DNA of 64,000 nucleotides from Scortum barcoo (taxonomy: Eukaryota > Chordata > Actinopteri > Centrarchiformes > Terapontidae): assembly GCA_023238725.1 (NCBI GenBank), contig CM041541.1, forward strand, positions 12,668,544 to 12,732,543, in the 5' to 3' direction. The notes beneath the pieces are model-generated. The model had not been told where the DNA came from. It ran no database searches and saw only the letters and a list, made by a program, of their open reading frames with translations. Shown piece by piece: positions 13,001-24,000 of this stretch (within the stretch, counting starts at the first letter, position 1; each line of letters begins with the position of its first letter). A program made the translations under genes and the position numbers.

Positions 13001-16000
13001 TCATCGACCCTCCATCCCTTCTCTTTAGATGAGATTATTCAATCCCGTCCTTTTCGAACACCTGCTTACAATTAACCAATATGGAAGTGCAAAGAAAAGG
13101 AACTTGATTTTGTATTTTGAATGCACAAATTGTTATTTATGATGCTATGATGCTCGAATCGGACACCTTTATTTGCAATATTTTACAGCTAAGTGTGGAT
13201 TTGAGTATTTTTATCCTGAGAATGAGCAGGACTTGCCTGGATTAAAGCCGTATTATTAAGACCTAAATTCTTTGTTTGCTAATTGAGGATTTTGCAGGCA
13301 GAGATCCTCGATGTAGGAACGTTTCATTGAGTAACAATTGTGCAAGAAGGGCTATTTTTTCCCCTTTTAGGAGAAGATTTAGTAATTTCAAGCCTGCGTG
13401 ACTCGCTGATCCTTGTTCCTGCAGCCTGTTGACAATTTACTGCTCCCCGGGGAAAAACTGTCGCAGGACACACACACATTCACACACTTCCACGTGGAGA
13501 GGTTTACAACTGGAGTCCAGCAGCAAAGTGAGCAGCAGGAAACAACACATCTGAGATGGTGTGCACATAAAATTAAGGAGAAAATCATCTGGAGACGAAC
13601 TGTTCCTTTTAAAAATCTGCTCTTCAGTGAAAACTGGAGGCTGCTGACGTTTGAAAATATCAGATCCAAACTGCACAAATACATTAAGAATTAGAAAACA
13701 AGCAGAAATCCAGTTAGTGTGATCTCTTGAAGCGAATACAATCATGCAGACGCAGATTAACCTCTTTCATTAAGCTCTTACAATGTAGTGAATGGAGTGC
13801 AAATGTCAGAAAATAGTGAGAAATGTTCATCAGTTCATCAATAGCCAAAGAAGTGAACTTCTTCAAACGGCGTACAAATGATTACACACAATCAAAGATA
13901 AAGAGTAAATCCAAACAATTGAGAAGCGGGAACCACAGAGCTGTGTGTATTTTTGCTTAAAAATGACACAACAGTCAATAACTCATTTTCTGTTGTTTGA
14001 TTCATCGATTAATTGCCTCATCTTTTCAGCTTTGCATGTATTGTTAATTCCATCTTCAGGAGGTCACTTTCTGTGGCCAAACTTTGTAGATAAATTAAAT
14101 TCTTGTTGCTTTAAAGTTTCTTAAAATACTGAATAAATCAAATGTATTGTGGTTGCTCAAACATCTCAAACATTTCCTTTTGATCTGATATCTGTAGAAA
14201 CATTCAAACAGCTTTAATGTATTTCATGCAGTGTAACTTCCAACACATGGTAAACTGAGCTTTTGGTCATTGCAGAAACATTGGAAAATTCACCTGCTGG
14301 TTTAGTCAACATGGTCAAATTTCAGCAAACAACAATATTTAATTTGGTGTGAACAGCTTGCAAAGCAACATGAGACACCAAACGTCCGGCTGTGACACGA
14401 AGTAATGAAATCATGTTTTGGAAACCGGCCCTTTAACTCGGGGTGAAACATTATGTCAGGGTTTAAAATCTGTTTTTCTCTGTAAGAAAACGTCATATTG
14501 AGGTATCGTTATATAATGATATCCAGCACTCGTGTGCTGTAACATCTCCGGACAAATCTTTCCATCAACGTCAGTGAGATGAAATTGTATATCGTGTTTG
14601 GTGATGAAAGTGTTTCTGACTTCAGAGGAAAATTGCTGGACTTCAGTGAAGGACATCAGAGTGTGTCCTCCTTTCATTTCCCACTAAATATGAAAAAAAG
14701 AAAACATAAAAAGGGAGCTCAGAGGAGTCAAGGATGGAGCCTGGTTCAGAGATAAGAAAGCTGAGGCGCTCTTTGTGCACACAGTAAGTTTAAAAGCCTC
14801 AGCAGGAGTTGAAAGTAGCCGCCAGAATAAAAGTCTTTTATAAAACATAAAAGCGCACCTCTCTTGCTTTGGACTCAGCAAGATTATCTGGATGTCACGT
14901 GACTGAGAACCAAACGGGGAGAGTTGGTTGCAGGTGAGTTGCTTGGGAAAACAACACTGGGTAAAAAGCATAACACACTACCTTTTACCTTAACAGCTAC
15001 TGTCAAAGTCCTTTTTAGCAAGGCACTTTACCCCCAGCTGCTCTGATGACCGCCGGCTGAAACCACCGCGAACATGTCGCTGCAACACAAAAGTGCATGA
15101 CCAATCATCAACTGCCTGGATAAACAGCAGTTAGAAAATGTACTTTGCTAAAGTACTTTTTGAATAATGGCGTCTGGCAAGGGAAATGTCTAGGGACAAT
15201 TTTATGCCTCCCCAGGGTGCCGCCGCTGTCGGTGAAGAAAAACACATCGAGAGCGACATTTGTTTGCTTGACACATTTGTTTCCTCTCAAACTGCAGATG
15301 TTAACTTTTATTTGTGTGCTTCCCTTTGCAGGATTTTTCTCCTGCAACCCCCCCCTTTTAGTTTTCATGTGATGGCTGTTCCCACTGCGAACCACCTCGG
15401 GCTGTAAGACAAGTTGTTTACCATTCATGTGACGAACATAAAGACTCAAATCCTTCCAGTTCACACTCAGACTGTGTCTCATTGTCTGACTGCAACACAG
15501 GCCGACGTGGAGAGAAATCATGTTGAGGGCAGATCTAACAAAGATGCATCAAATCGAGTCCGACTGTTTGGGAAATTAGATTCTTGTTCCTTTTACCTTC
15601 AATAAAGCTGAACTAATGATGCAGCATGCCGCAGTGATATGGTAATACAAGGGAATTATGTTCAACACTTATTTGTGCAGTAAATGCTTTTTCTTGGCAT
15701 GAATGTTTTTTTCTGAATATAAACAAATGGCACCAAGTGTAAAATGCTTTATACAGTTTTCTCTGTTCAAGGAGAATTCAGTGAACTTTCCTAGAAAGCA
15801 ACAGTAACATCAATGACAGTAAATACAGCTCTAACGTTCATAAAGTCTATGAATTATGAAACAAAATCAAATAAATTAATTTATCATCTGTCTTGTAGCT
15901 TCTTAATTATGAGAATTTACTGCTTTCCTCTGTTTTATATCAACAAATTGACAACTATATTTGAGTTTGAAGACATGGATGTGAACTTGCCACAGACCTT

Positions 16001-19000
16001 TTTACAGTTTTTTGGGGATATTTATAGAAAAATTACTAATTGAAATGCAGACCTCATTTGGACTCGCACAACGGGGGGCAGCACCTTGTTCTTTGTCTAC
16101 AGGACAGTGACAGGTTTTCACCCCCCCCCCAAGACACCAACTTTAAAGGTCACTTTTGCAGTTTCTCCCTTCAGGACAAAAGTTGTGCACACAGATCACA
16201 ATTCCGGACTGAATAAGGCCAATGATCAAAGCCACCTTCAAGAAACCTCTCTCTTTCCATGTCAGCCTTATTGCTTCCTCCTACTGTTGTGAAAACAGAC
16301 CTTAAAAATATTGATGCTGTAAATTCTCAGAAAAATCCAAAATAAAACAGAAACCAGTGTAAACATCTCAAAATGTCTTAGTCTTACCATCATGAGCTCT
16401 CTCTGGAAGGACTTTCTCTCCTTGTTCTCCATGTTCATACACTCCTCTTTGAGTTTCTCCAGAACTGATGCCACCTTCTCTGGTTCATTGTCCAGCTCGG
16501 TCCGGCAAAAATAATTCAGAGGCAAATTCCCGTACCCAAGGGCATCTGCAAACGCCCTCCAGTTTCCTACGTTCTCCATTAAAACTGTCCTTACGGTTGC
16601 GTAGATATATGTAAGAAATTTGCAAGGCTTCAGGATCTGCTCCAGCAGCATCGTGGTCGTTAGGTCCGGCCCACACCAATAAATGGGCTTGACCTTACCC
16701 AGAACTAAAACGTTCTTGGCATGGACAAGACCTATCTTCCCCTGATAGTATCCAATGTACCACTCTTTGGTCCGCAGTTGCCCTCGTAGTTTGATTTTCT
16801 CCTCGCTGAGCAAAGCAATAACATCCCCCTTCTTGTATTCCAACAGGTAAGTGCTCTTGTGCTGCCGAATGACTGTTTTGATCAACTTGCCAAATTTAAG
16901 GTTGGTGATGCACCGGTCTTGAAACTTTGGGTATTTGGAAGTGACAGCCAGCGGGGAGAGAACAATCTTATCCACCTCTTTCTTTTTCAGAAACCTCCTC
17001 TGGCCCGTTATCCTCGCTCCGGTCTTTGGTGGCGGCTGCGGAGTTTGGACGCAGAACTGGGTGAGGATACAGTCAAGGGCGTCTTTGACTTGGACCCTGA
17101 GAGTGAAATCTGAGATGCTGTTGGGGTTGTGCGATGTGATCATGTACAGCAACCTGCTGACTTTCCCCAGTTTTATCTGAAATCCCCGAATCACCCCTGT
17201 ACCCTCGCTCGCCTTCACCTGGAAGTTAGACATGTTGGAGTATAATCCCACCTGGAGGTCCTGAGGGAACCCCAACATGAACTGGTGCTTCCCCCACAGC
17301 TGGAGGGCCACTGGTGGGGTGGAGCTAGCCTGCCGACCCACCTCATTAACCAACAAAGTCTTGGGGGCGCAGTCGTGCCCAAACATGGCCACCACTGTCT
17401 TGAAGGAAGGGTGGATGTGCTTCGGTCCGTAGACACCCAGAGTTACTTTCCTCTGTACATGATCCCAAACAGTCGTATTGTGAGTGACGTAGTGTGACTG
17501 AACCACAACAGCCACATACATACAAGGCTCTATATTTTCCAGCTGTACCTGGACTGTATCCTTGTAAATGTAAGCGTTAGGGATGGGTGTGTACGGCCCT
17601 TCTTTGCAGTCACTTCGAACGCAAAGCACCTCTGCAGTGTGGCAACTCTCCTTCTTGACCATAACCAACACCTTCATCTCTAACGTGATAAAGGACTTGG
17701 TCTCCATGTTGCTGAGCTTGATCTCCACCACTGGGCTGACGGTGGAGCAGCGGTCACTGTTGAGCTCCAGAGGAGGGTCTAGTAAGGCTTTCATTGAGAT
17801 CTGCTGGAAGTCTCCATGGCTGATGTGGCCTTCGGGGATGTGTGCGCTGATGTGGGTGTCTGGTAGCTGAACAACTCCTCCATTACTGTCCAACCTGCAC
17901 ACAATGTTGGTCTCCACGGGCTGTGTCTGGCCCCATCCAGGACTCTGGCCCAGGGAGTCAAGATCATGGCAAGACCTGGCTAGCTTTCTGTGGTTCAACC
18001 AAGCAGTCCTGAAGTCCTCCCTGCTCTGAAACTGCTCCGGTGAAGGAGCCTTAAGGCCTGTGAAGAATCCTGAAGAGGGTAAGGTTGGATTCGACTGCGC
18101 CTGCAGGACTGACAATTCTGACAGACTGTGGGAACGTTTACTCCTGAAAAATGGGTTATCCCTGTGGAAGTTAGGAACAACCTCTTGATTTGGGCTGGTG
18201 GGGGTGGTGCTGTTAATGTGGAAGCTGCTGAAGCCATTGGTCAGGACAGTGCTAGTGTTAAAGTTGGAGCAAGATGAAGGAGATGCCAGGGCATCGAACA
18301 GAATAAGGTCTGCCGAGTTCCTCACACCTTTATCTTTGCAGTTTTGATCTAACGGACAGATAAAGGGGTTCACAGAAAAGGGAGTGTTGTTGTAAATTTG
18401 GGAGGGCTGAAGGGTCATCCCTGTCCACTCCCCCAAACCTCCAAACTCCTTTGACCCATCCTCATATATTTCCCCAAGACTGTCAATCATCCCACTGTCG
18501 CTAAGCAAAGAGTTCCTGAAGTTGACCGGCTGGACGTAGGCGGCCGGGATGTAGCCCATTTCTGTGTTGTTGTGGGCATACCACCACTCTCCACCTGACG
18601 TGTCCAGAACGTAGAGGCGATCACCTTTGGAGAATTTCAGTGTGGTGAAGCTGCTGGGGCAATAATCCTTTATGGCCACCACTTCCTGTGCTGCTCCATA
18701 GGAGGCTGAAGTGTCTAGCCTTAAGGCACTGGGAGAAGGCACTGTGAAGGAAAAAGATATCGGACCAAATCACTATTTTATCTTGCAAAATTATTACTGA
18801 TGGTCTTTTATTTGTCTTGATTGCAAAGCATGACTGTAACCCTACTTTAGATAAGTGCACTCAATGTCTGATTGCTCAAAACACTGCTCACAATCAGACA
18901 CAGACATAACAGACCAGTTGAACTAATGAGGTCATGGTACAACAGACCAGACATGAAGGTTTGGGTACAAATGGTTTATTTCAATGGCTCAAAACTTCTG

Positions 19001-19569
19001 GGGAAGCTAAAAAAAATGAATCATAGAAAAATAAAGTCAAAAATATCTAAAAAATAACAGAACACCAACCTTATTTTTATCATTCTGGATGCATCTACAG
19101 AATTTTCAGATCACCAGGTAAATGTATGAGCAGATGAACTGCATAATTCACTGCATAATTTACTATTTTTAGTTCACCTCATTAGCGTATATGGAGCATG
19201 TAAGCAAAGCTGTAATAATGAAGTGCAACCAGTGAAGTGAAAGAGCCAGAGAAAGAATGATAATGACTGGATAATTTAATTGCAAAAGATAAAAAGCACG
19301 AAATTAAAACAACAAATTATTTAAATTCAAGAGATGTTGAATAATTAGCTACTGTAAAGCCTTGCACCTTCCAGAACTCATAATTTTTTCCCACGCTGTA
19401 AAAATAGTGACATAAAAGCAGTAAGAGTACTGCAGGATCACGGACCTTTGACGTCGTTGAGACTGGCTCCGGTGACCCCTTCACTGAGATCGATGAGCGT
19501 CCCCTCAGACTTGCAGCGAGGGAGGATGTGGTTGTTGTTCGTCACTCTGATAATTCGATGGGCAGCCAT
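5588..19569 (-). CDS. sh3bp4: SH3 domain-binding protein 4 (whole gene, four coding exons)
   Basis: Joining minus-strand exons 19569-19446, 18741-16388, 6511-6323 and 5812-5588 gives an uninterrupted 963-residue protein, the same length as human SH3BP4, with GT/AG at every junction. Seen in order: N-terminal segment with PRCKSEGTLIDLSEG; SH3 domain at about 60-114 (ALYDY-like IKDYCP, GEWWYA, GYIPAAYV); NPF motifs at 166-168 and 237-239; ZU5-type region from about 316 to 450, followed by a UPA-like region; second SH3-like segment at about 652-726; two death-domain-like helical regions at about 740-963. The known family role is as an endocytic adaptor that controls transferrin-receptor and FGFR uptake or recycling, and a Rag GTPase-binding negative regulator of mTORC1. 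It acts in the cytoplasm and on clathrin-coated membranes. Introns are 704 bp, 9.9 kb and 510 bp. Fish may carry a and b paralogues; I cannot say which this is. Confidence 0.96.
6323..6511 (-). CDS. sh3bp4: sh3bp4 exon encoding ALLKMDCQG...LLDNE
   Basis: Exactly 63 codons, phase 0 at both ends. The acceptor is CCCCATCAG and the donor is GAG|GTGAGA. It encodes the conserved helices with VLLTTAVEVASRWRELAEKL and QQMEAYEAPHRDKNG, part of the C-terminal death-domain-like region. It lies 9.9 kb downstream of the large exon. Confidence 0.95.
7700..7749. repeat. (AC)n microsatellite with one interruption
   Basis: Alternating AC for about 50 bp, broken once by TC. A poly-A run follows at about 7760-7777. 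It gives rise to spurious CVCVC open frames. Confidence 0.95.
8970..9310. repeat. sh3bp4: dispersed ACTTTTACTT-type element(s) in intron
   Basis: GGGAAGTACTTTATTCAAAT, GCACTTTACTTACACCTCTA, ATACTTTTAACTACATTACA and TACTTGAGTACATTTTC follow the order seen in the other copies in this window. Confidence 0.5.
9977..10050. repeat. perfect (AC)37 microsatellite
   Basis: 74 bp of uninterrupted AC, the longest perfect dinucleotide run in the window. It lies in the large sh3bp4 intron. Confidence 0.98.
11091..11142. repeat. (GAAAA)10 pentanucleotide microsatellite
   Basis: About ten uninterrupted GAAAA units in the sh3bp4 intron. Confidence 0.97.
15006..15045. repeat. SINE-like fragment
   Basis: AGTCCTTTTTAGCAAGGCAC and CTTTACCCCCAGCTGCTC match a segment I know to be widely dispersed in fish SINEs. 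Only this short piece is recognisable. Confidence 0.4.
16388..18741 (-). CDS. sh3bp4: sh3bp4 large central exon
   Basis: A 2354-nt exon encoding residues 42-826: first SH3, the linker with NPF motifs, the SREDFRTAWLNHRKLARSCHDLD block, ZU5, second SH3 and the first death-like region up to KSFQRELMM. The acceptor is TTCCTTCACAG at 18742 and the donor is ATG|GTAAGA at 16387. The open frame runs on past the donor for a further 39 codons, but that tail is intronic: it is hydrophobic and unlike the family, and the exon at 6511 continues the protein correctly (ALLKMDCQG). Confidence 0.97.
18742..19445 (-). other. sh3bp4: sh3bp4 intron between coding exons 1 and 2
   Basis: 704 bp between donor AAAG|GTCCGT and acceptor TTCCTTCACAG. 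AT-rich, with no other feature seen. Confidence 0.9.
19446..19569 (-). CDS. sh3bp4: sh3bp4 coding exon 1 (true start codon)
   Basis: The ATG at 19569-19567 lies in a strong context (GGCCATGG). The exon encodes 41 residues beginning MAAHRIIRVTNNN and ending SLNDVK, plus one base of the next codon. The donor is AAAG|GTCCGT. It joins in phase to the TG at 18741 to form the Val codon of VPSPSA, as in vertebrate SH3BP4. A plausible acceptor (CATCCAG) at 19613-19614 would make this the second exon, with 43 nt of 5'UTR. Confidence 0.95.
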
Positions 19570-20189
19570 GGCCAGCGCTTATCGCAGCATTCGCTCATTG
19601 GCAGCTTCTCATCTGGATGGGAAACAAACACAAGGATTTCAGGGTGGGAGCGATCGGCCAATTTTTAACACATCTGCATTTGTGTGTGGAGCTGATGCTC
19701 AAATCTAGAGAGACGTCCCAACAGATTTCCTAGAGTAGGAAGCTTAATTTTCTAGATCACTAACACAGTTAAAGGCTACAAAGGTCAAAGCCACTGCAGC
19801 AGAAAATAAGGCTGACAAATATCACTGCATTTTTGATGGAGCTCAGTATGAAGGATGTGGTTGGGGAAGAATGACTCCCAGCTGAACGGGGAGAGATTTT
19901 CTAAATCAATGCAAAGACCATGAGCATTAAACTGAGAGAAAGAGAGAGTGATGCGATGTGATTCAGGGGGAGAGCAATCGAAAAGCAATAAAGAAATTAA
20001 ACCCAGAAAGATTTACGTTCTGAGGGAAAGAGGCGGTGAAGAAGGTCAGAAACATAACGATAAGCATGAGAGGAAAACAAAATGTGTTCGCCTCTCAAGA
20101 AGCAACATTTGATTAATTTTTCTGTCAGATGTCATTTCTGAATATGTGAATCTAAAACCACTGGCATTATTCTGCTGCTATGACTGTAT

Positions 20190-20900
20190 ATAACAGAATA
20201 TATACTGTATATTACCATCTTCTGGTTTCAGTGTTTTCACAGCATTTAGAAACCCAGCTGCAGGGATTTGTTCCCATTCAAACACAAGACGATTAGTGAG
20301 GTCGACCCTTGATGTTTGACGAGAACGACCTCGGTCTTAAAATCTGGGGTTGTGACCGTGATCATTTAAAACAGCATTAGTGGGCAATAAAATCTCAATT
20401 CATTTCAGTGTTTCACTTCTATTTAACTCTCCTCGATCCTTCAATAAACTGCTCCACAGAAAGGGCTTAGATTGTAGACACTTGTATTTTGAACAAACCG
20501 TGTGAACTTATTGACGAATTAGCTGCTGTGCAAACCTGCTGGCTTTTTTGCCTTCTCAATAATTCTTAATGATGCACCATCCTCACCACTAACTGGCCCT
20601 GTGAGTCATCCCAGCACCAGTCCAGAACCACAAATTTACAAAGAGATGAACTTTGATGAGCCATTTCCTGACCATTAAAATTGATCCCAGAGCTGCTGGA
20701 TGTGGTTAAAGTCGGGGCTCTGTGCAGACTAGCCAAGTTCCTCCACACCAAAACTGCAAAAAGCATTTCTTTATGGAGCTGGTTTTGGCACGGGGCATGG
20801 ACTAATGTCTGAAATATCTTTATCCTAGCTCAAATAATGATAATCAGCCTCAGACGAAGTAGTTGCACACATCTGTCCACATACTTTTTGCCATAAATCA
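20190..20900. mobile_element. relic of a Tc1/mariner-like fish DNA transposon
   Basis: Three collinear pieces match a very abundant teleost element as I know it. One is around 20260-20330 (GGATTTGTTCCCATTC, TTAGTGAGGTCGACCCTTGA). The second is around 20695-20800 (GGGGCTCTGTGCAGACTAGC, TTCCTCCACACCAAAAC, TTTATGGAGCTGGTTTTG). The third is an end-like CATCTGTCCACATACTTTTT around 20870. Stop codons and gaps show it is dead. Outer limits are estimates. Confidence 0.65.
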
Positions 20901-20959
20901 TGTGTAAAAAGGTCTGTACGTAACTTCACCAACTACTGTCTGCAGTTACACCAGTAGTC

Positions 20960-21000
20960 ATCTTTTTCTAAAGGGATTCAAACCAGCAACCTGTCTGTCT
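20960..21000 (-). repeat. possible tRNA-derived SINE remnant
   Basis: On the minus strand, GGTTTGAATCCC (20984-20973), preceded by CAGGTTGCT, resembles a polymerase III B box as found in tRNA-derived SINEs. No clear A box was found. Confidence 0.35.
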
Positions 21001-24000
21001 CAACACCAAGCATTTCTTTCTTCTCCGGTCTGACATGCTGTACTGCTCTTTGAGTATTTACATCTCTGATTGTGTCAACCAAGTTACCAATTTCCTTTTC
21101 AGAATTGAGCTGAGATTCAATTTATGTATGAAAACACACAGTCAGCAGATGACAGTAATCTGATTAGAGACAGCAGCAAGAAATTGTTTTGCAGCACAAT
21201 GTTGTTCCCTTCACTCACAAGAGACTTTATTATTCCTGCAGGATGTGGCGAGCGGCGGCGGCGGCAGTGGGAACATTTGCATTTGCACAGTAATGATGCC
21301 ATTTTAATCTGATTAAAGCAACACAGACTGTAGACGTTTCCATGTAAATGCCTTTCACTGATTATCTTCATTAGAGCTTTAATGTTTGGTGCTGAATTTC
21401 TGCTCAGTGTTTTCACATTCATCACTGAGGATTTTGATTCAGATGCAGGTGTTTGTTTTGGTAAAAAACAGAACGGCACTTCACCTTGTTCACTAATAAT
21501 GGCAAATTATCTATCATTGGCGCACACAACAGGCACTGAACACGAACACGTAAATACACCGTTTGTGTGAAGATGATCTGGCTGCTGGTCAACGTCTCTA
21601 CACGCATCAACAACAAAAATATTCAAATTGTGGCACATTGTGAAGCTTCCTGTGAGATCTTACTTCCTTCTGAATCAAAAGATAAATCTGACCATCAAAA
21701 ACATTTATGTACAGGAGGAGACCAATTATACCAACACCTTGTTACCGTACACAGTAACAAGGCTGTTGTGAGCATCTCCAGACAATAACCACAACCCAAA
21801 GTCAAAATGAAACTACTGTTCAGATAAGGCGGATAATTAGAACGGGTTAGGCGTCTCAATTTTCAGCCTTATTTTTCAAACTGTGATATGCAGAACGTGC
21901 CTTCTATTAGCTTTTTGACTTCACGCTGGTGTTTGTCCCCGAGGACAACTTTTATCTGATGAGATAAAGCTTCAGCTTCAGAAGAGTCGAGTAGACTAAA
22001 CAGGAACCATAAAAATGAACCTTCATTCAGCTTTATTTGAGTCTGAACACAAAAAAAATTGCAAATTCGTGTTTTCAGTGAGAAGATTTCTTTGTGTTAA
22101 AAAAAAAAACAACAAAAATCCCAACTTAACTCTCCTATTTTTAGTCGACATGGATGAGAAATCCTAAAAGTGTTCAGACTAATGGAAAATTTGAACATCT
22201 AAGTTCCCATGACGACGAAAGCAAACTCTGATGAAGACCACGTGATACGATCAAGAGCTACCAAACATGCACGTAAGCTGAAAATGAGCAGAGCTGCCGT
22301 TTCCAAACTCTTAGTCTCACTTTGAATTATTTTGAAAACACAGGAAAATGATCTTTTCATCATAACTGAGATCTCCTGTCAGAAGTGTTTTGTGTATTTT
22401 TACATAAGAAATATTTGTCACAAACTGTGTCAATGCACCCATTTAAATACTGAAAACTTTCCACCTAATTCCTGCTTCATCTGTATGATGGTTTTCCTGT
22501 TTTCCACTCACTTTGAACAGCTTCATATTAAATGAAAAAGTTTCTGTGCTTTGTGCGCTCTTGTAGCTCTCCTGTGAATCAGTTTTGCAGAAGTAGTAGT
22601 TAATTAAACCTCTGCAGCTTTAGTCTGCTTGTCTTTAAACGAAGAAAGGCACAACTGAGCCGTTTTTTTTCTCTCACGCTTTAAAATGACAAAAAAGTAA
22701 AACAGTGGGGTTGTCTCAGAGCCGTTCCCCTCTGGAGGTTGAGTGAAACTGTGGCAGAGGTGCACTCTGGGATGCAGAGCATGCAGCGAAGAGAAAGTGG
22801 GGCTTGTTTAATGGCTGCATCTGTTCACCTGGGAGCTCGTGCTGAAAGCCAGTCAAACTCCTCCGTGGTGACATTTCATTATTACCGCACCCTCTCGGCT
22901 CGTTGGGAAGTGTGTTGCCCGTCGATAAACCCCTCCTCCCGCTCGAAAATGAGCACTCAGCGGGCAGCGAGAGAGAGGCTGCGATCAATAACAAGCCAGC
23001 AGACAAAGACATTGTCACCGGCTTTGATATAACACCGAGCGAAGCCACGCTGAATGCAGCAGGAGGTGGGCACAGCTCTGACAGATAAGGGGGGGGAAGA
23101 AAACCAGAAATTGGAGGCTGCTGTTCAATGTGACGGGAAAACACAGCAGGAGCCCCCCAAGGACCCCTCAAAACCAGCCCTGCAGATCCACGCTGACAAA
23201 CTTTTGTTCCAGGAAAACTGACACAGGCAATTAAAAAAAACACAAAAGTTCAACAAGACTATGAAACCCTGCATGTCTGAGAAAATACGACTCGATTCTT
23301 TATAGTTTAGAGCTTAAGTGCGTGCATCATTGGGGGAAACAACACTTCACGTTGGCAGAGAAATTTCAATTACAAATGGAGAAGAAATGCTAAAAAAGAA
23401 GCTTTCAGGGGATCTCTGCCAAATGCTGGAGGGCTTGTGGGTTAGCCTTCCTCAAAATTGGAAATATTTCTTCCCCCACTGGTGCATTAATATCCGAGTC
23501 GGTGAAATACCCTGCGTTATTAACTCATTTCAGTCGGGCTGACAGAGTGGAGGAGCGGTGAGGACGCCGGGGAGTCGAAAGTTTAATTAGCCGAGAGTCG
23601 GCCGGTTCTAATCCCTGGATGAATGTTGCTATAATAACCATTTCCAGCAGCCATATGCTCGCCGAGAGTTTATCGTTTTTCCATCACAGCTGTTTAAAAT
23701 GAGCAGATTACAGGAGAGAGAATGAGAAACTGCAGCAGCACGGGCCTGCGAGCGCCAGGATGCAAAACAAAAACCCATCATGTCAAAACCTTAAAGCGAG
23801 AGTATGTAATATTTAAATTTAATCTACGGTTGAATTTCCTGTGTAAGCATTCAAACAGGCAGTAATCCCAGATCAAAGACAGAGGGCTGAAGGGCTAAAA
23901 ATCTCTTAAATCAAGATCAAACAACCCAAAGATAGCTCCCCGCTCGGTCTGAGTCACGATACTTCACCATAATAAAATGAAAAATAAAAACTTAAAAGGC

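Larger units (their letters stand above)
6512..16387 (-). other. sh3bp4: sh3bp4 9.9 kb intron
   Basis: Non-coding by family comparison. It contains (AC)n at 7700-7749, a poly-A run near 7760-7777, (CT)n at 9843-9864, a perfect (AC)37 at 9977-10050, (GAAAA)10 at 11091-11142 and dispersed ACTTTTACTT-type sequence at 8970-9310. There is also a SINE-like piece at 15006-15045. The stretch 13040-13390 lacks simple repeats and has the look of a conserved non-coding element, which is unproven. Confidence 0.7.

Noticed and set aside
15108..15521. 137-codon minus-strand frame in the sh3bp4 intron
   Set aside because: No homology recognised, overlapped by several plus-strand frames, and no splice context.
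16268..16387. C-terminal 39 codons of the 824-codon frame
   Set aside because: They lie beyond the donor ATG|GTAAGA. The family sequence continues in the exon at 6511.
18740..18742. GTG at the start of the long 824-codon frame taken as the sh3bp4 start
   Set aside because: It is the Val codon formed across the splice junction (acceptor TTCCTTCACAG). The real ATG is at 19569.
22716..23243. 175-codon minus-strand frame
   Set aside because: It sits in a GC-richer block with the other strand also open and has no recognisable domain; at most a conserved non-coding block.
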